Assembly (NCBI RefSeq): GCF_022376445.1
Contig: NW_025954975.1
Coordinates: 310,001-374,000 of the forward strand
Reading direction: 5' to 3'
DNA: 64,000 nt
From: Fomitopsis serialis
Lineage: Eukaryota; Basidiomycota; Agaricomycetes; Polyporales; Fomitopsidaceae
Positions 33,733 through 44,700 of this stretch are shown here, piece by piece. The notes beneath the pieces were generated by a model. The model searched no databases, had not been told where the DNA came from, and was given only the letters and a program-made list of their open reading frames with translations. How positions within the stretch are numbered: position 1 is the stretch's first letter; every line of letters starts with the position of its first letter. Both the position numbers and the translations under genes were made by a program.

Positions 33733-34720
33733 CAGCTATACATGTTCTCAAATTTGAACTGTGCATCGCGGACTTGACTCTGTCCAGACATGAAACCTTT
33801 TCCGGTACGCCAGCCTGACCATGACCGTGACAGGCTACGAAACCGACAGCCTCGGTAATGCACGTGTGCACAAGTGCTGAAGAACCGTGCCAGGGGGGCG
33901 CGTCGGTCATTGGCGGCAGGTCTGCTGGTGCTTACGCAGCGAATGGCGTGCTATGCACTGCGCATGGAGAAGATAGTGTCCCTGGGCCTGAAGACTCCTG
34001 CCAAGTTGGAGCTCTGCGTCAAGGTAGCCCAACCGAACTGGTGTTGCTCGCTTGACCCGGACGCCTGCATCTACAAAAGCTCGGTGCGTGAGCGGCATCA
34101 CGCAGCATTACTACGGGTTCTTCGACGCTCGCTGAATTGGCTTCCGAACAGCTTGCTCTTCGTCTCTGCAGCTGGTTGAACGATGACTCTTACATCGGTG
34201 CACACCCGGCAAACCGGAAGTCCGGTGATCCAACCTGCAACAATCGCCTTTTTGACAATGTCGTCTACGATGAGAATGAGAACGCAGGGTAGATTGGCCC
34301 TTCAACACCGTCGCACCACTCCCATCGGTTCTCGTAGGTTCTCGTGTTAGCTTGCGGTGGACTGAAATATAGCTTGAGTGAGGATTATTGGGATGTGCCT
34401 ACCCAGTACGCATCATAGCCCTCCCCATCTGTCTAGCTCAAAACCGCTTTCGGTACTTAGACGAGATGTCCTGCAGATCCTCGATGATTTGTCCGCCAGG
34501 TATATTGTCCGGCGTGACCTTCGCCCTGCCAACACCGTACCGCCTCGGCAGACACGCGAGAATGCCTTAGACACCAGTGCGTGCACGAGTGGAACTCCAT
34601 CGACTTTGCCTGGTCGATCAGTCAAACCAAGGAAATGGAAGACTGAGGCGTTCGCGAGCACATGCGTACTTCTAAACTGGTGGACACCCAGTGGGAAACC
34701 AGTGCGTTATTTTATGTGTG
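33733..34720 (+). pseudogene. Kinase-like family copy 10, heavily decayed
   Basis: Plus-strand remnants in order: MFSNLNCASRT, the DMKPFPVRQPDHDRDRLRN-like segment, a glycine-loop relic, LELCVKVAQPNWC, then after a gap RRDVLQILDDLSARYIVRRDLRPAN (His of HRD lost) and a frameshifted DFAWS region (TTTGCCTGGTCGATC). Stops and frameshifts occur throughout. Confidence 0.75.
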
Positions 34721-34971
34721 AATCCTTCTGGTCCCTACAACGTCTGTATCTTCCACTTTCGAGCAATCAATAAGTACTGGCTTGCTGATCGTTCGCCTTG
34801 TTGCCTATTAGTACGTTGAACGTTGACGTTGAGTACTGAGTACCTGAGTCATGACTCCGATGTATTAGGCTGTAAGTTAGGTATGATGTATGATCATACA
34901 ATGTCTGAATGCAAACTGAGCTCAACTTGCGATAGCATAGCTAAAATATATACATGCATGCGTTAGATGTA

Positions 34972-35120
34972 CAGCTACCCTAGCGTATCTTCGGAGGCCC
35001 AGATATCGCAGTCTTATAACCTGTCAAAAAGTGTATCGTCACCACTTGCCTCTTTAGGATAGTGCGAACGCTATACTTTTTGACAGGTATAAGACTATGA
35101 TTGGGTCTCTAAGGTAGCTG
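34972..35120. mobile_element. Palindromic MITE, Tc1/mariner-like, 149 bp
   Basis: The ends CAGCTACCCTAG and CTAAGGTAGCTG are flanked by TA on both sides. The element folds back on itself: CTTATAACCTGTCAAAAAGT (35013-35032) pairs with ACTTTTTGACAGGTATAAG (about 35075-35093). Similarity between the two sides continues faintly beyond the ends. No coding capacity. Confidence 0.7.
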
Positions 35121-36126
35121 TACATCGAGTCGGCCTTATATACATAAAAGAGACGAAGTTTTCGGGTCACGGGAGTTATTAGCAAAGATAACGTGCTCGT
35201 CTACTAACAAAGTATAGGATGCAACAAATAAGGAAATTGGTCAAATCAGGAAACCGTGGCTGTCCCCCGAACCGGGCCGCTACAGAACTCAAGTTACTCA
35301 ATATGGCTGATTTGTGGCGTATGCGCTCAGGCGCTTGTGCCACTTGTCACCTACTTCACTCATCTTCGGCCTTCTTTGTAGCTACGGGACTGACTAGGCA
35401 GCATTAGAGTTAAGCTAGGCCTATAGGACGTCAAATTGTGGTCGTACGTTTCGCTCACTGTTCTGGTCGCTGATTCAATGGGTTCGCAGTTGGTAATTCT
35501 GCTACTGCGCGCGCCTGTAGTCTCCGATCCGGCTCGAGGCTCGAGTCTCGAGAGGGCCGTTCACCAAGCTCAAGTCATCCATCGTCTTTCTCAGGCCTGT
35601 CAGGGTCAACATCACTGAACAAAGTTCAGCAGCATCCAGCAAACGCTGTCTCGCTGTCGATGGGCTCTCTGCTCTCGGCTGGCCGGCACGGCGGCCATAT
35701 GCTGGAGGACACGCGGAGCTAGGCTACAGATGATCAAGTCTGATTCAGCTCATCGTCACCGTCGATGTGCGTAACAGCGCCTCCTATGACGGGATGGCCA
35801 ACAACCTACCCCACCGGGGTCCCATGCTCCGGCCAGAGTTCCCCGCTTGCGGCCAAAGGGCAGCGTTAGCCCTGCCCAGCGCACCGGCGTCGGAGGGACT
35901 ACGTTGACAGGGGACCGTGCGGGCGGGGCGCGCTGAGCTGCGTACAGTAGGGTTCGGTCTCCGCGTGTGTTCACAGCGGACGCGCGGGAGCGCAAGTGCG
36001 AGCTGGGCGGTACGCTACGCTGGCTAGCCTGCTCTGGCTGACGTCCGAGTCCCACATGCTGAGCATGGCTCCGCGCTTCCCATTATAGATGGCACATGAA
36101 CATCTACGGGCCCGCCGATGGGTCGC
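35121..36126. other. Intergenic, with small unrecognised frames
   Basis: 35219-35407 (+) is a 62-codon frame and 35756-36055 (-) a 99-codon GC-rich frame; neither shows a domain. The sequence turns GC-rich after about 35780, approaching the peptide-precursor gene. Confidence 0.35.
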
Positions 36127-36143
36127 TATAAAACCTGCCCCGC
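36127..36143 (+). promoter_or_regulatory. TATA box with conserved CTGCCCCGC extension
   Basis: TATAAAACCTGCCCCGC, 103 bases before the ATG at 36230. It shares 15 of 17 bases with the element before the paralogous gene at 38025. A TATA box at this distance is consistent with a short leader. Confidence 0.6.
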
Positions 36144-36229
36144 GTGTGCGGTAGACCCGGTCCCCTCTCCGAGCCCGCTATACGACGCCCCGTTCACGTC
36201 CACGCATCGCGCACTGTGCAGCGACCGCT

Positions 36230-36445
36230 ATGAAGGGCCCGTCGTTCCTCCTCGTCCTGGTCGTCCTGCTGGGCGCGCTCCTGATGGCCGCGGCCCGGCC
36301 GATCCCTGTGGAGGGTGTGCGGCAGAAGAAGGCGTTGAGGCAGTTCCAGATGAAGCGCGGGCAGCCCGGCGGCGCCATCCGACGTCTGTACGCTAGGGCT
36401 TCGCCTTCGCCATCTCCGCGACCTTCTCCGTCACCGTCTAGGTGA
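36230..36445 (+). CDS. Small secreted peptide precursor (paralogue of the repeat precursor)
   Basis: 71 aa beginning with a clear signal peptide (MKGPSFLLVLVVLLGALLMA, cleavage expected after ARA/AAA near 22). The pro-region contains PVEGVRQKKALRQFQMKR, matching PVRVVNERQAAKRSLKQFEMKR in the gene at 38025, then GQPGGAIRR and a SPSPRPSPSPS tail. Dibasic MKR (41-43) and RR (51-52) are candidate Kex2 sites that would release GQPGGAI-like material; the heptapeptide array of the paralogue is absent. The frame ends TCTAGG/TGAGC, which is also a good splice donor (AG|GTGAGC), so a second exon after 36498 is possible and the C-terminus is uncertain. Function unknown. Confidence 0.6.
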   Translation: MKGPSFLLVLVVLLGALLMAAARPIPVEGVRQKKALRQFQMKRGQPGGAIRRLYARASPSPSPRPSPSPSR

Positions 36446-37885
36446 GCTTAATTCCCGATCGTGGCACAAATGACATTCAGTTGATGTCCGTGGCAAATGA
36501 CAGAAAGTATGTGGCTCCAGCCATCCGCACGGAAGCACCGCGCGCAGCCAATCCTGACCTGCTTGGAGTCTGGTATAAGTCCCGTGTCGTTTATCGGGAA
36601 GCTGTGGTACTCATTTCTGCGACAGGTCCTAGACAGGCGGGCTACTATCTCCCCTTCCGAATAACGTCAACCCCCTGGACTATCCTCTTTACGATCGCGA
36701 AGAGTTGTCTGCGCGTAGCGGGTGCTTTTCATGACCGGACCCTTTCACGAACTCTCGAACCAGTGTAGCCACCACGTTCTGCTTATGCCTCGATAACGCG
36801 ACCAAACCGGCCCTCGATGACAGCCATGCTCCGTGTACTACCAGAGTTTATAGTACCCGACGACTCGGATACTATGACGGACGTTTTCTCGTACACCGTA
36901 ATGCCTACCTTGTAGCACCAATGGACTTATCCGTGTCTCCAAACCTGCTACAAGTCAACGGGGTATGCAGGGGCCCGACATGATCGTGTCCTCCTCGGCG
37001 GTGGTGAGTCGCTCTCACCATTACATCGCCGTCCATAGTACGGCCTCATTCGCCCGATCAACAGTACCGATCGCACAGGATTGTCATTGCCCAGAGGCTA
37101 GACTAGGCTAGGCCAAACGCGGGGTCAGGGGCTCTCTATTAGGCATTCGCTCTACATTGGTTAACGCGGTTCAGCATGTCAAATTCTGCGGATGACCCGC
37201 GGGCGTCTCCCTGGCCTCATCATATCGCCCACATCCACCCACTCGGGCAGCACTCGGGCCTCCCAAACCGCACCTGCAGTCAGGCCTCTCGCAATCACCC
37301 TCAGGGTTGTGCGTCGTGGGCGGGCGCGCTGTACTAGCTTGCGATAAGTACTAGTGGAAACCCATACATTCGGGAATCGGCACGCCTCCCAAGCGCACGT
37401 ATGTCGAGCGCGACAAATGTAACTCGGATGCGAAACGTATATGCGGGGAATGCACTCCGTCTTAGGTTCATCCAGTCCACCGTGCAGTGTCCTCTTTCTT
37501 GGCCAGTGCCCCGAAATCGAGCTTGACAGACAGGGGCGCACAACGCCCCCGCGCGGTCGGCAGAGCCACTGTATGATGTCTGCATCGATGCCGAGCTACA
37601 GCATGCTGCGCGGGAGAGCCGATTACACGGCCTTGAGCTGGGCGGAACGGTGGCCGTCGCCTGGAGCAGCACCAGCGCCCTCATCTGCATCGGCCAACAA
37701 TCTGTATTCCAAGCCTGGCGCCACTTCTTGGCGTCCCCGGTGCGTCATGGCCGCTGCGTCTTCTCTTCGGGGGTCTTATCGCCCGGCGCGCACGGGCCAC
37801 GTTTGTCTTTTTTTCTGCGGTGGCTGGGGCGCAGTGCCCCGAACAGACTGCCGCGCGCCCCGGTGGCTGCCAACCGAGCGATCGA
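36446..37885. other. Spacer between the two peptide-precursor genes
   Basis: May include the 3' exon/UTR of the first precursor (possible acceptor near 36498). Otherwise only frames without domains, such as 37179-37541 (-). GC content rises towards 37886. Confidence 0.35.
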
Positions 37886-37902
37886 TATATAATCTGCCCC
37901 GC
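37886..37902 (+). promoter_or_regulatory. TATA box with conserved CTGCCCCGC extension
   Basis: TATATAATCTGCCCCGC, 139 bases before the ATG at 38025, followed by a C-rich leader. Counterpart of 36127-36143. Confidence 0.6.
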
Positions 37903-38024
37903 CCCGCTCGCCCTTCCTCCACGGAACAACGTGTCCCCCGTTCGCCCGTCACTGTCGCCCGTTCCCCAAGTCTGCCCCCTCAGACTGAACGTCCGCCGAC
38001 CAACGACCGCCCTCAACCGAGAAG

Positions 38025-38427
38025 ATGCAGACTCGCCTGTTGTTCGTCCTCCTCGCGCTCTTCTGCGCGCTCCTCATTGACGTCGCCGGCGCTACCCCCG
38101 TGCGCGTCGTCAATGAACGCCAGGCCGCGAAACGCTCCCTCAAGCAGTTCGAGATGAAGCGTCGCGACGGCTCGACCCCGGCCAGGTTCGCGAAGCGTGG
38201 CGAGCCCTCCGGCGTGTGGAAGCGTGGCGAGCCGTCGCAGGTTGCGAAGCGTGGAGAGCCCTCTGCGGTGTGGAAGCGGGGTGAACCCTCTGCTGTTTGG
38301 AAGCGCGGAGAGCCCTCTGCTGCTTGGAAGCGTAGCCCGTGAGTATCGCACCCTTGCACGAAAGTCCCGCGGGGTAACTGATGCGAATTGTCGATGTAGG
38401 TCGTTCGCTGCTCCTACCCCGGCGTAA
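38025..38427 (+). CDS. Kex2-processed repeat peptide precursor (KEP)
   Basis: Exons 38025-38338 and 38400-38427 give 113 aa. Signal peptide MQTRLLFVLLALFCALLIDV with cleavage near AGA-T. The pro-region holds AAKR and EMKR. From residue 57 comes a strict array: five heptapeptides (GEPSGVW, GEPSQVA, GEPSAVW, GEPSAVW, GEPSAAW), each bounded by KR, with nine-residue periodicity, then SPSFAAPTPA. Established knowledge: fungal KEPs of this layout are cut by Kexin and yield secreted peptides such as alpha-type pheromones, repellents or RiPP cores. The cores lack a CaaX box (so this is not a basidiomycete lipopeptide pheromone) and lack Tyr (unlike ustiloxin-type cores). No tailoring oxidase is visible nearby. 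Product identity and role are unknown. Confidence 0.85.
38199..38333 (+). repeat. 27-bp tandem repeat, five units, encoding peptide cores
   Basis: Five in-frame 27-bp units (GGCGAGCCC..GTGGAAGCGT-like) encode GEPSxxxKR. Units 3 and 4 encode the same peptide, and synonymous differences separate the units, consistent with selection on the peptide plus unequal exchange. Confidence 0.85.
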
Positions 38428-39049
38428 ACCCTCCATGTCGCAGTTCCTACCATCTAACGACGATATCTTTTTGGCTTGCATTCAATGGTGAGTAGTACGC
38501 GTCTGGAAACCCAGAACCATTGCTCACTTGCACCGGCTTTCCTTGCCATCGCCCTCAGCTTTCTGCCCGCTTCGGCGAATGATCAATGATGCTGCAATAT
38601 CGCTACGCCATAGACTTTTAGACCCTATCATAGACTCTAGACCCTTACCACCCGTCCCATCCGCTGCTCGGCTTCGACCTATAATCCGTAGTCTGTTCCC
38701 TTACGCGAGTAGGACGTTCAGCCTCGGTTCCGAGCTGGTATAGCTCTCACGACGAACCTTTTGGCTACTTTACTGTATCCGAGGAATGTTCTGGCATCGC
38801 GTCGCTTCCATGCTTGTTCCGTTGTGGGACCGATGTACGACAACTTACATGACCTCAGCCTATTCGGACACTTTGCTTATCGAAATGGACCATAATGTTT
38901 ACGACATTGCGCTCTGCGAACCTTGTGGCCTGCTGCTTAAAGTTGGAGCCCTCGAATTCCGAGTGCATTCGTCTGAATGCATGGTATGATCCGCATTGGT
39001 AGGTTACAGTTATGGGGGCGACGCCGCAAGATCAAGAGGCTAGGATAGA
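38428..39049. other. 3' region of the repeat precursor and convergent spacer
   Basis: No gene recognised. It lies between the convergent repeat-precursor and EMC4 genes; small frames only. Confidence 0.4.
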
Positions 39050-39795
39050 TCACATCAGGACGATTTCTGGGGGCTGTAGTCACATCATGTCAACGGGCTA
39101 ACGGTCTCGAGATGAGAAGACAACATACCTGTCCTCTCGTCTCAAACGCGAGCCAGTCTCCGGTGCCCGTGGGAAGGAGGCCCATTGAACGGCATTTCCA
39201 CAGCCCCAGTGCCAGCGTCAGGATGCTGCACAGGACATACACGACCTTCTGGAGCGCGAGCGTCGAGAACGCCTTTGGGGGCGCTGAGCTCGGCGCGAAG
39301 GGGGCAAACGCTACGGACCCTCGTTAATCCTGGCATAAGGGGAACGAGAACGGTAACGAGGAACGTACCCGTGTTCATGGTGGCGATGTTCTTGAAGGGG
39401 CTGCTGAGGAGCATGAAGACGATGCCCATGCTGAAGATCTGCACGCCGCCGCCGGACATGTAGAGCATGAACGCCTGCATGGGCAGCGACTTCGCTGGGG
39501 CGATGGCGAAGTCCCATGCGCGTTTCGTCTTCAGGCTTTCATACGACTGCTTCGACGCGGCTTGCGAAGATTTGGGTTGCGACTTGTGCTGTTCATACGA
39601 ACCCCGCTCTATGAGTACGTGTGGGACCGCGTAGGATTGGTTACGCACCGATGAATGCAGCGCACTGAAGCTTGGCGGCGGAGGCAGGTTCTTCCACCTG
39701 CGTTACTCTGCATGAGTACTCGCTACGCTCGCACTCAGCTTGGCTGAATTCTGCACTGACTTGGACGGGTCCATCACGGTTGTCGTGTTCGCCAT
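39050..39795 (-). CDS. EMC4: ER membrane protein complex subunit 4
   Basis: Five exons (39795-39761, 39697-39649, 39606-39369, 39310-39129, 39073-39050) join to 175 aa. Landmarks of the EMC4/DUF1077 family: an N-terminal NLPPPPSFSA, KRAWDFAIAPAKSLPMQAFMLYMSGGGVQIFS, a first membrane segment (MGIVFMLLSSPFKNI), and a second hydrophobic region (KVVYVLCSILTLALGLWKC) before GLLPTGTGDWLAFE. EMC is the ER insertase for tail-anchored and multipass proteins. The exon 2-3 junction uses an acceptor (CATAGAG) chosen only by frame. The last intron is inferred because it replaces an unlikely read-through tail with a short QPPEIVLM end. Confidence 0.85.
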
Positions 39796-40603
39796 AGCGG
39801 TCGTAGGTTACGGTATCGCAGCGACTCCTGTCTTGCTCAACTGAATCAGTCTCAGCCCCTGCTGTTCGTAGCACAGCGCTCTTGTTCGAGGCCACAATGC
39901 TGTGAGCGCAGTTGCCAGTAAGGCACAGTATGGGTGGCACTCGTCCTGGGCGGGGTAGCACGCTTTCCCAAGACAGCCCGATAACCCCCGATAACCCGGC
40001 GCGGGGTGTGATAAGTGGGGGATAAGGTCCATAAGCGGACGGTTAATCCCGGAAAAGGAATACAGCGAGGCCGTTCAGGGCAGGCGTTGTGTGCGGGCAG
40101 TGAAGCGATGGGCTGGTTGTTGTCAGGACTCCGCAAGGCAGCCTGGCCATCACTTTCGCCCGTCCTGCTCGTCGTCGGCCGCCGTCGTCCAAGCGCAGTC
40201 TCCAGTCCTCCTTACTCGCTTTTCAACAGGTGCGTCCGCCCTCGCGGCCGCTTTTCCCCCGCACGAGTAACTCCCCGCACAGGTTGGTCTGAGACCGCGC
40301 CCTGGTTCGTTTCGCAGATAGAATATCCTCGACGGGCTATCCTTGATTCTTGAAGGCTTCCGCTTCGCCGCTCAGCAGCACCCGCGCTGCGTACAGCAAG
40401 GTAAGCTGATGTTCATTTCGTAGTCTGCCACGCGACCGCACGCAGAGAAACTCCTATGCATGACAACGCGTTCCGAGTCCAAACACGCAACCCCTGGGAA
40501 CCGCGCTCGGCCGATTTGGAACTGGTCTGGACCGCTGCGAGATACTGACCACGGGTTCCGTCTGTAGAACAACCTCGTACAGCGATAGATACCTAGGAGA
40601 GAC
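39796..40603. other. Divergent promoter region of EMC4 and CDC42
   Basis: Shared upstream region of two divergently transcribed housekeeping genes. Pyrimidine-rich stretches occur from about 40150 (CDC42 side). An untranslated first exon/intron for CDC42 is possible but not resolved. Confidence 0.4.
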
Positions 40604-41434
<831 letters not shown>

Positions 41435-42843
41435 GAGACGATCACGCCTTACGCAATCCTGCAACTCACGAGCACTCACTTCCCTTCATGCCACGGTCGC
41501 GATATAGTTCAGTTCCTCTCACTGCTATTTTTTCTCCACACTCAAATACACACATCTTGCCCAAAGCCCCCATAACCCGTACGCACCCCACGCGGTTCCG
41601 CCCCTCTGACCCTTCTCTGTTGTCCCTACGTCGACGTCTCTGGCCCCTTTCGACCATTTGTCCTTCTCGCGCGGGACGGCTCGCCGCCGGGCACAGGATG
41701 GACGAATGTTTCGTCGCGTGCTCGCCGAGCGGGGTGGTCCCGTATGTTGATTTTGCCCTTGTGTATTTCATATAGCTTTCAATTGGGTTCAGGGGGTTCT
41801 AATACCCATGAGTTGGACGACGTGTCGTGTGCGAGAAAGTCCGAGATGCATGTGGGCTGGCCTGGCATGATTGGGAGAAGGTGATCGAGTGGATGGATGT
41901 CTCGGATGCATGGTGCTTGACCACATCTTGTGCATTCCTTCCCGCACTACTCGGTGTCTACGTATTTCTGGCTGTTGAACCATGCCTGCACGGTCATGTC
42001 TCAACCAAGATGCTCTGTACATAGCTGATATCGCGCGGGGGCTGTAGTTTACTCAAAGACAGCAGGGAGGAACTTAAGCTAGGTAGGCGTACGTATACGC
42101 TGGACTGCACTCAATGTCGTTGGTAGTATCTAACAAGTACTGCCAATAATCCTGGTCAGTCACCGAGTACATACACTTCATGCGTGTCCCAAGTACACTG
42201 TGTTACGATACTTACCTATTGCTGTGACTTATATAGGGGCCTTGTGCGTGGCGTGAATATGGATAAATTACAGCTTCTACTAAATAAGTAATTTGCACAT
42301 ACTAAGTACTTACATGCACTCATTCCATCTTCGGCGTGAGCTTGCGCCACAATGGCGGACGTTTGCATTAATCCGATCCTTTGCTACTTACTCAAGCCAC
42401 TAGTCTGGCTCCCACCCTACTCTGCCCACTCGGATTCAGGTCGCATCTTCGTTTGCGCCCTGGACGTAACGTAACAAACTTGTACCATAGATGTACGCGT
42501 AAAGCATCCTCAATGTGGACTTCTATTTGGCGAACTCACCGCTGTTTAGTGTCTCAGGCATACCCAGGAACTGAGCAAGGTTCTGCTGTAAGAACTCCGT
42601 CAAGGACAATTGTATGGGCCAGCGTTGCTTGCGGCGCGAGAATCGTTGACTCACCAGGATACTATGGTCCGTCCTCGTGTAGCACAGAAGATGTGCAGTC
42701 GGCTCTGCGGAACAATTAGCATCGGCAACAACGTAGCTTGGCTATCTACGCTTCACTAAGATCGCAAGCAGGTGCGTCAACATACCCAACACCGGCCCAG
42801 CCTTCTCCACTATGACATCCGGACACGGTGCTGATGATGGATT
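41435..42843. other. Intergenic stretch, nothing recognised
   Basis: CDC42 3' UTR, then about 1 kb AT-richer DNA with short frames (for example 42381-42719 +) showing no domain. An upstream non-coding exon of the F-box gene may lie near its end (TTGCTAG acceptor-like at 42853). Confidence 0.4.
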
Positions 42844-44700
42844 ATGCTTGCTAGGTGGCATCTTCGATTCGCAATGCCGGGCTCCACGAATGGTGCGCTG
42901 CTCATGCTACCGGAGGAAGACCGCATGCAGTTACAGGACCGCACCGCTGAGCAAGTTCGTGACTGGATAACCTCCAAGACGCTCGCTGTGCGGCGCTACT
43001 TGCTGAACCTGCAATCTGCATTCAACTCGACTCTCCCCGTGAACACGCTGCCGAACGAGGTTCTGGTCGAAATCCTGCGCCTTGCTTCCGCGTCAGATGA
43101 TAGCGGCGCCTGGATGACGGCGGCCACCGGTGTATGCCAGTATTGGAGGGACGTCACTTTGAATACACCTGTTCTATGGACCAACATCGATCTGTCGGCG
43201 AGCCCACGCTTTATAACACTCTGCCTTGATCGCTCGCGCGGTGCAGGCCTCAGTATGCATCTACCACGACCGGAGCCACAATTGGAGTACCTCGAGCGGG
43301 CCAAGATCGACTTCTCTGCCATCACCCCCCTTCTAGATTCGCATCATTCACGAATCACGAACATCGATCTCTATATTGACATTCACCACGACAGTGAGAC
43401 GAGCTCACTCTGGCAAGTACTCGACGGCTCAATACCCGCGCTGTGTTCGTTGGACGTAGAGGTGGCAGAGTCTCCTCTGCCGTGGACCCCTGGCCCTCTT
43501 CCGTATCTCCGGAGCCTGTCCTTGACTCGGGTCACACCCGACTGGACTAAATTGCCACTCTCGCAGTTAACGTCCTTGAAGCTTTGCCTCGTAGAATTAC
43601 CTGAAGATGGACCCTTCGCATCTCTTCTGAACGTCCTGAAAGCATGCGCCTCCTTGGAGGCATTTAACTGCGACTTCGCCCATGAGGGACTCGGCCGACT
43701 GGACAGACGGAATCAGCACGAAGTGGATCGCATTATGTCACTACCTCGGATGCGACACATCCAATTATCAGGAAACGGGAGGGGTATCAAGAACTTGCTT
43801 GCGAGAATCTCACTGCCACGCTGCGCTCGTGCATCGCTCCAGCCGAGCTCATCAGCCTACTCCGACTCGCCCTCAGAAGATCGGCCGGTCCTCAAGGCTT
43901 TCCTTCCAACGGACACGAGAAATCTGCCCGCTCTCGGTGAGGCACGCCACGTAATGGTGTGGCATAAGCTCGAGGAGCGTCGTGACTCTGAAACCAGCCT
44001 TATCATTTACGCCGACATGGAACGCACGGAGTTCTGGGACCTGACGCACCGGAGGTCTTCGCACCACACAGTGCCCTTGGACTTCCCATTCAGATCCCCC
44101 TCAGCACCATCCCTCTTCTTGAAGCATCGTTTAACTGGCCAATGGCATATGAAGTATCGGGACGACACTGAGAAACGTATTATCGCTGAGCTTGGCAACG
44201 TGTTCTCAGCATCCGTGGAGACCCTCGTCATTCGTGGTATGGCGAATCAGGTCGGCCTCGAGACCTGGGTTCGCATGCTGGCTGCGTTCCCAAACGTCAA
44301 GTCGCTCGAGATCATGGGAGGAACGCCATGCGACTTCCCTCCTGCATTCGAGCCAACACAGACGGGGACCCCCTGCGCATGCCTGCGCGAGCTTGATCTG
44401 CGGTATAGGCTGTATCGGCCGCGGGACATACATGACGTCGAGGATATGCTCCAGGAGCTCCGTGCGGCACTACAGAAGCGCATCGAGGTTGATGGTGGGT
44501 TACGTCTGGAATCCCTCAGTCTTCTACTGGAGCGCACGGACAACGCCAAACCATTCCCGTCTACGTCTGTCATTGACAAACTGCCAGCCGGCTTCAGGGA
44601 CACACTAAGAGGGTTGGAAACCGTGGTAGGGGTGTTAGTATTTAGGTGCGTTGCGGTTGAACGCGAAGAGAGCCTATGGCAGAGAAGGAGAAGAAAGTGA
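42844..44700 (+). CDS. F-box protein with leucine-rich C-terminal region
   Basis: A single open frame of 618 codons; ATG 42874 (MPGSTNG) is an equally likely start. An F-box-like domain starts near residue 67 (VNTLPNEVLVEILRLASA, then VCQYWRDVTLNTPVLWTNIDLS), preceded by a short helical segment. The remainder has spaced Leu-rich segments (LRSLSLTRV, LTSLKLCLVELPEDG, HVMVWHKLEE) typical of Agaricomycete F-box/LRR-like proteins. Such proteins are presumed substrate receptors of SCF ubiquitin ligases through Skp1; the target is unknown. The family is very large in Agaricomycetes,  so orthology cannot be assigned. No intron is needed. Confidence 0.8.
   Translation: MLARWHLRFAMPGSTNGALLMLPEEDRMQLQDRTAEQVRDWITSKTLAVRRYLLNLQSAFNSTLPVNTLPNEVLVEILRLASASDDSGAWMTAATGVCQYWRDVTLNTPVLWTNIDLSASPRFITLCLDRSRGAGLSMHLPRPEPQLEYLERAKIDFSAITPLLDSHHSRITNIDLYIDIHHDSETSSLWQVLDGSIPALCSLDVEVAESPLPWTPGPLPYLRSLSLTRVTPDWTKLPLSQLTSLKLCLVELPEDGPFASLLNVLKACASLEAFNCDFAHEGLGRLDRRNQHEVDRIMSLPRMRHIQLSGNGRGIKNLLARISLPRCARASLQPSSSAYSDSPSEDRPVLKAFLPTDTRNLPALGEARHVMVWHKLEERRDSETSLIIYADMERTEFWDLTHRRSSHHTVPLDFPFRSPSAPSLFLKHRLTGQWHMKYRDDTEKRIIAELGNVFSASVETLVIRGMANQVGLETWVRMLAAFPNVKSLEIMGGTPCDFPPAFEPTQTGTPCACLRELDLRYRLYRPRDIHDVEDMLQELRAALQKRIEVDGGLRLESLSLLLERTDNAKPFPSTSVIDKLPAGFRDTLRGLETVVGVLVFRCVAVEREESLWQRRRRK

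Noticed and set aside
37441..38157. 238-codon plus-strand frame overlapping the repeat precursor
   Set aside because: Composition-driven GC-rich shadow frame; it contradicts the clear signal peptide and KR array in the other frame and has no domain.
38025..38427. Basidiomycete mating pheromone precursor
   Set aside because: No C-terminal CaaX box, no STE3-type receptor nearby, and a signal peptide is present, which lipopeptide pheromone precursors lack.
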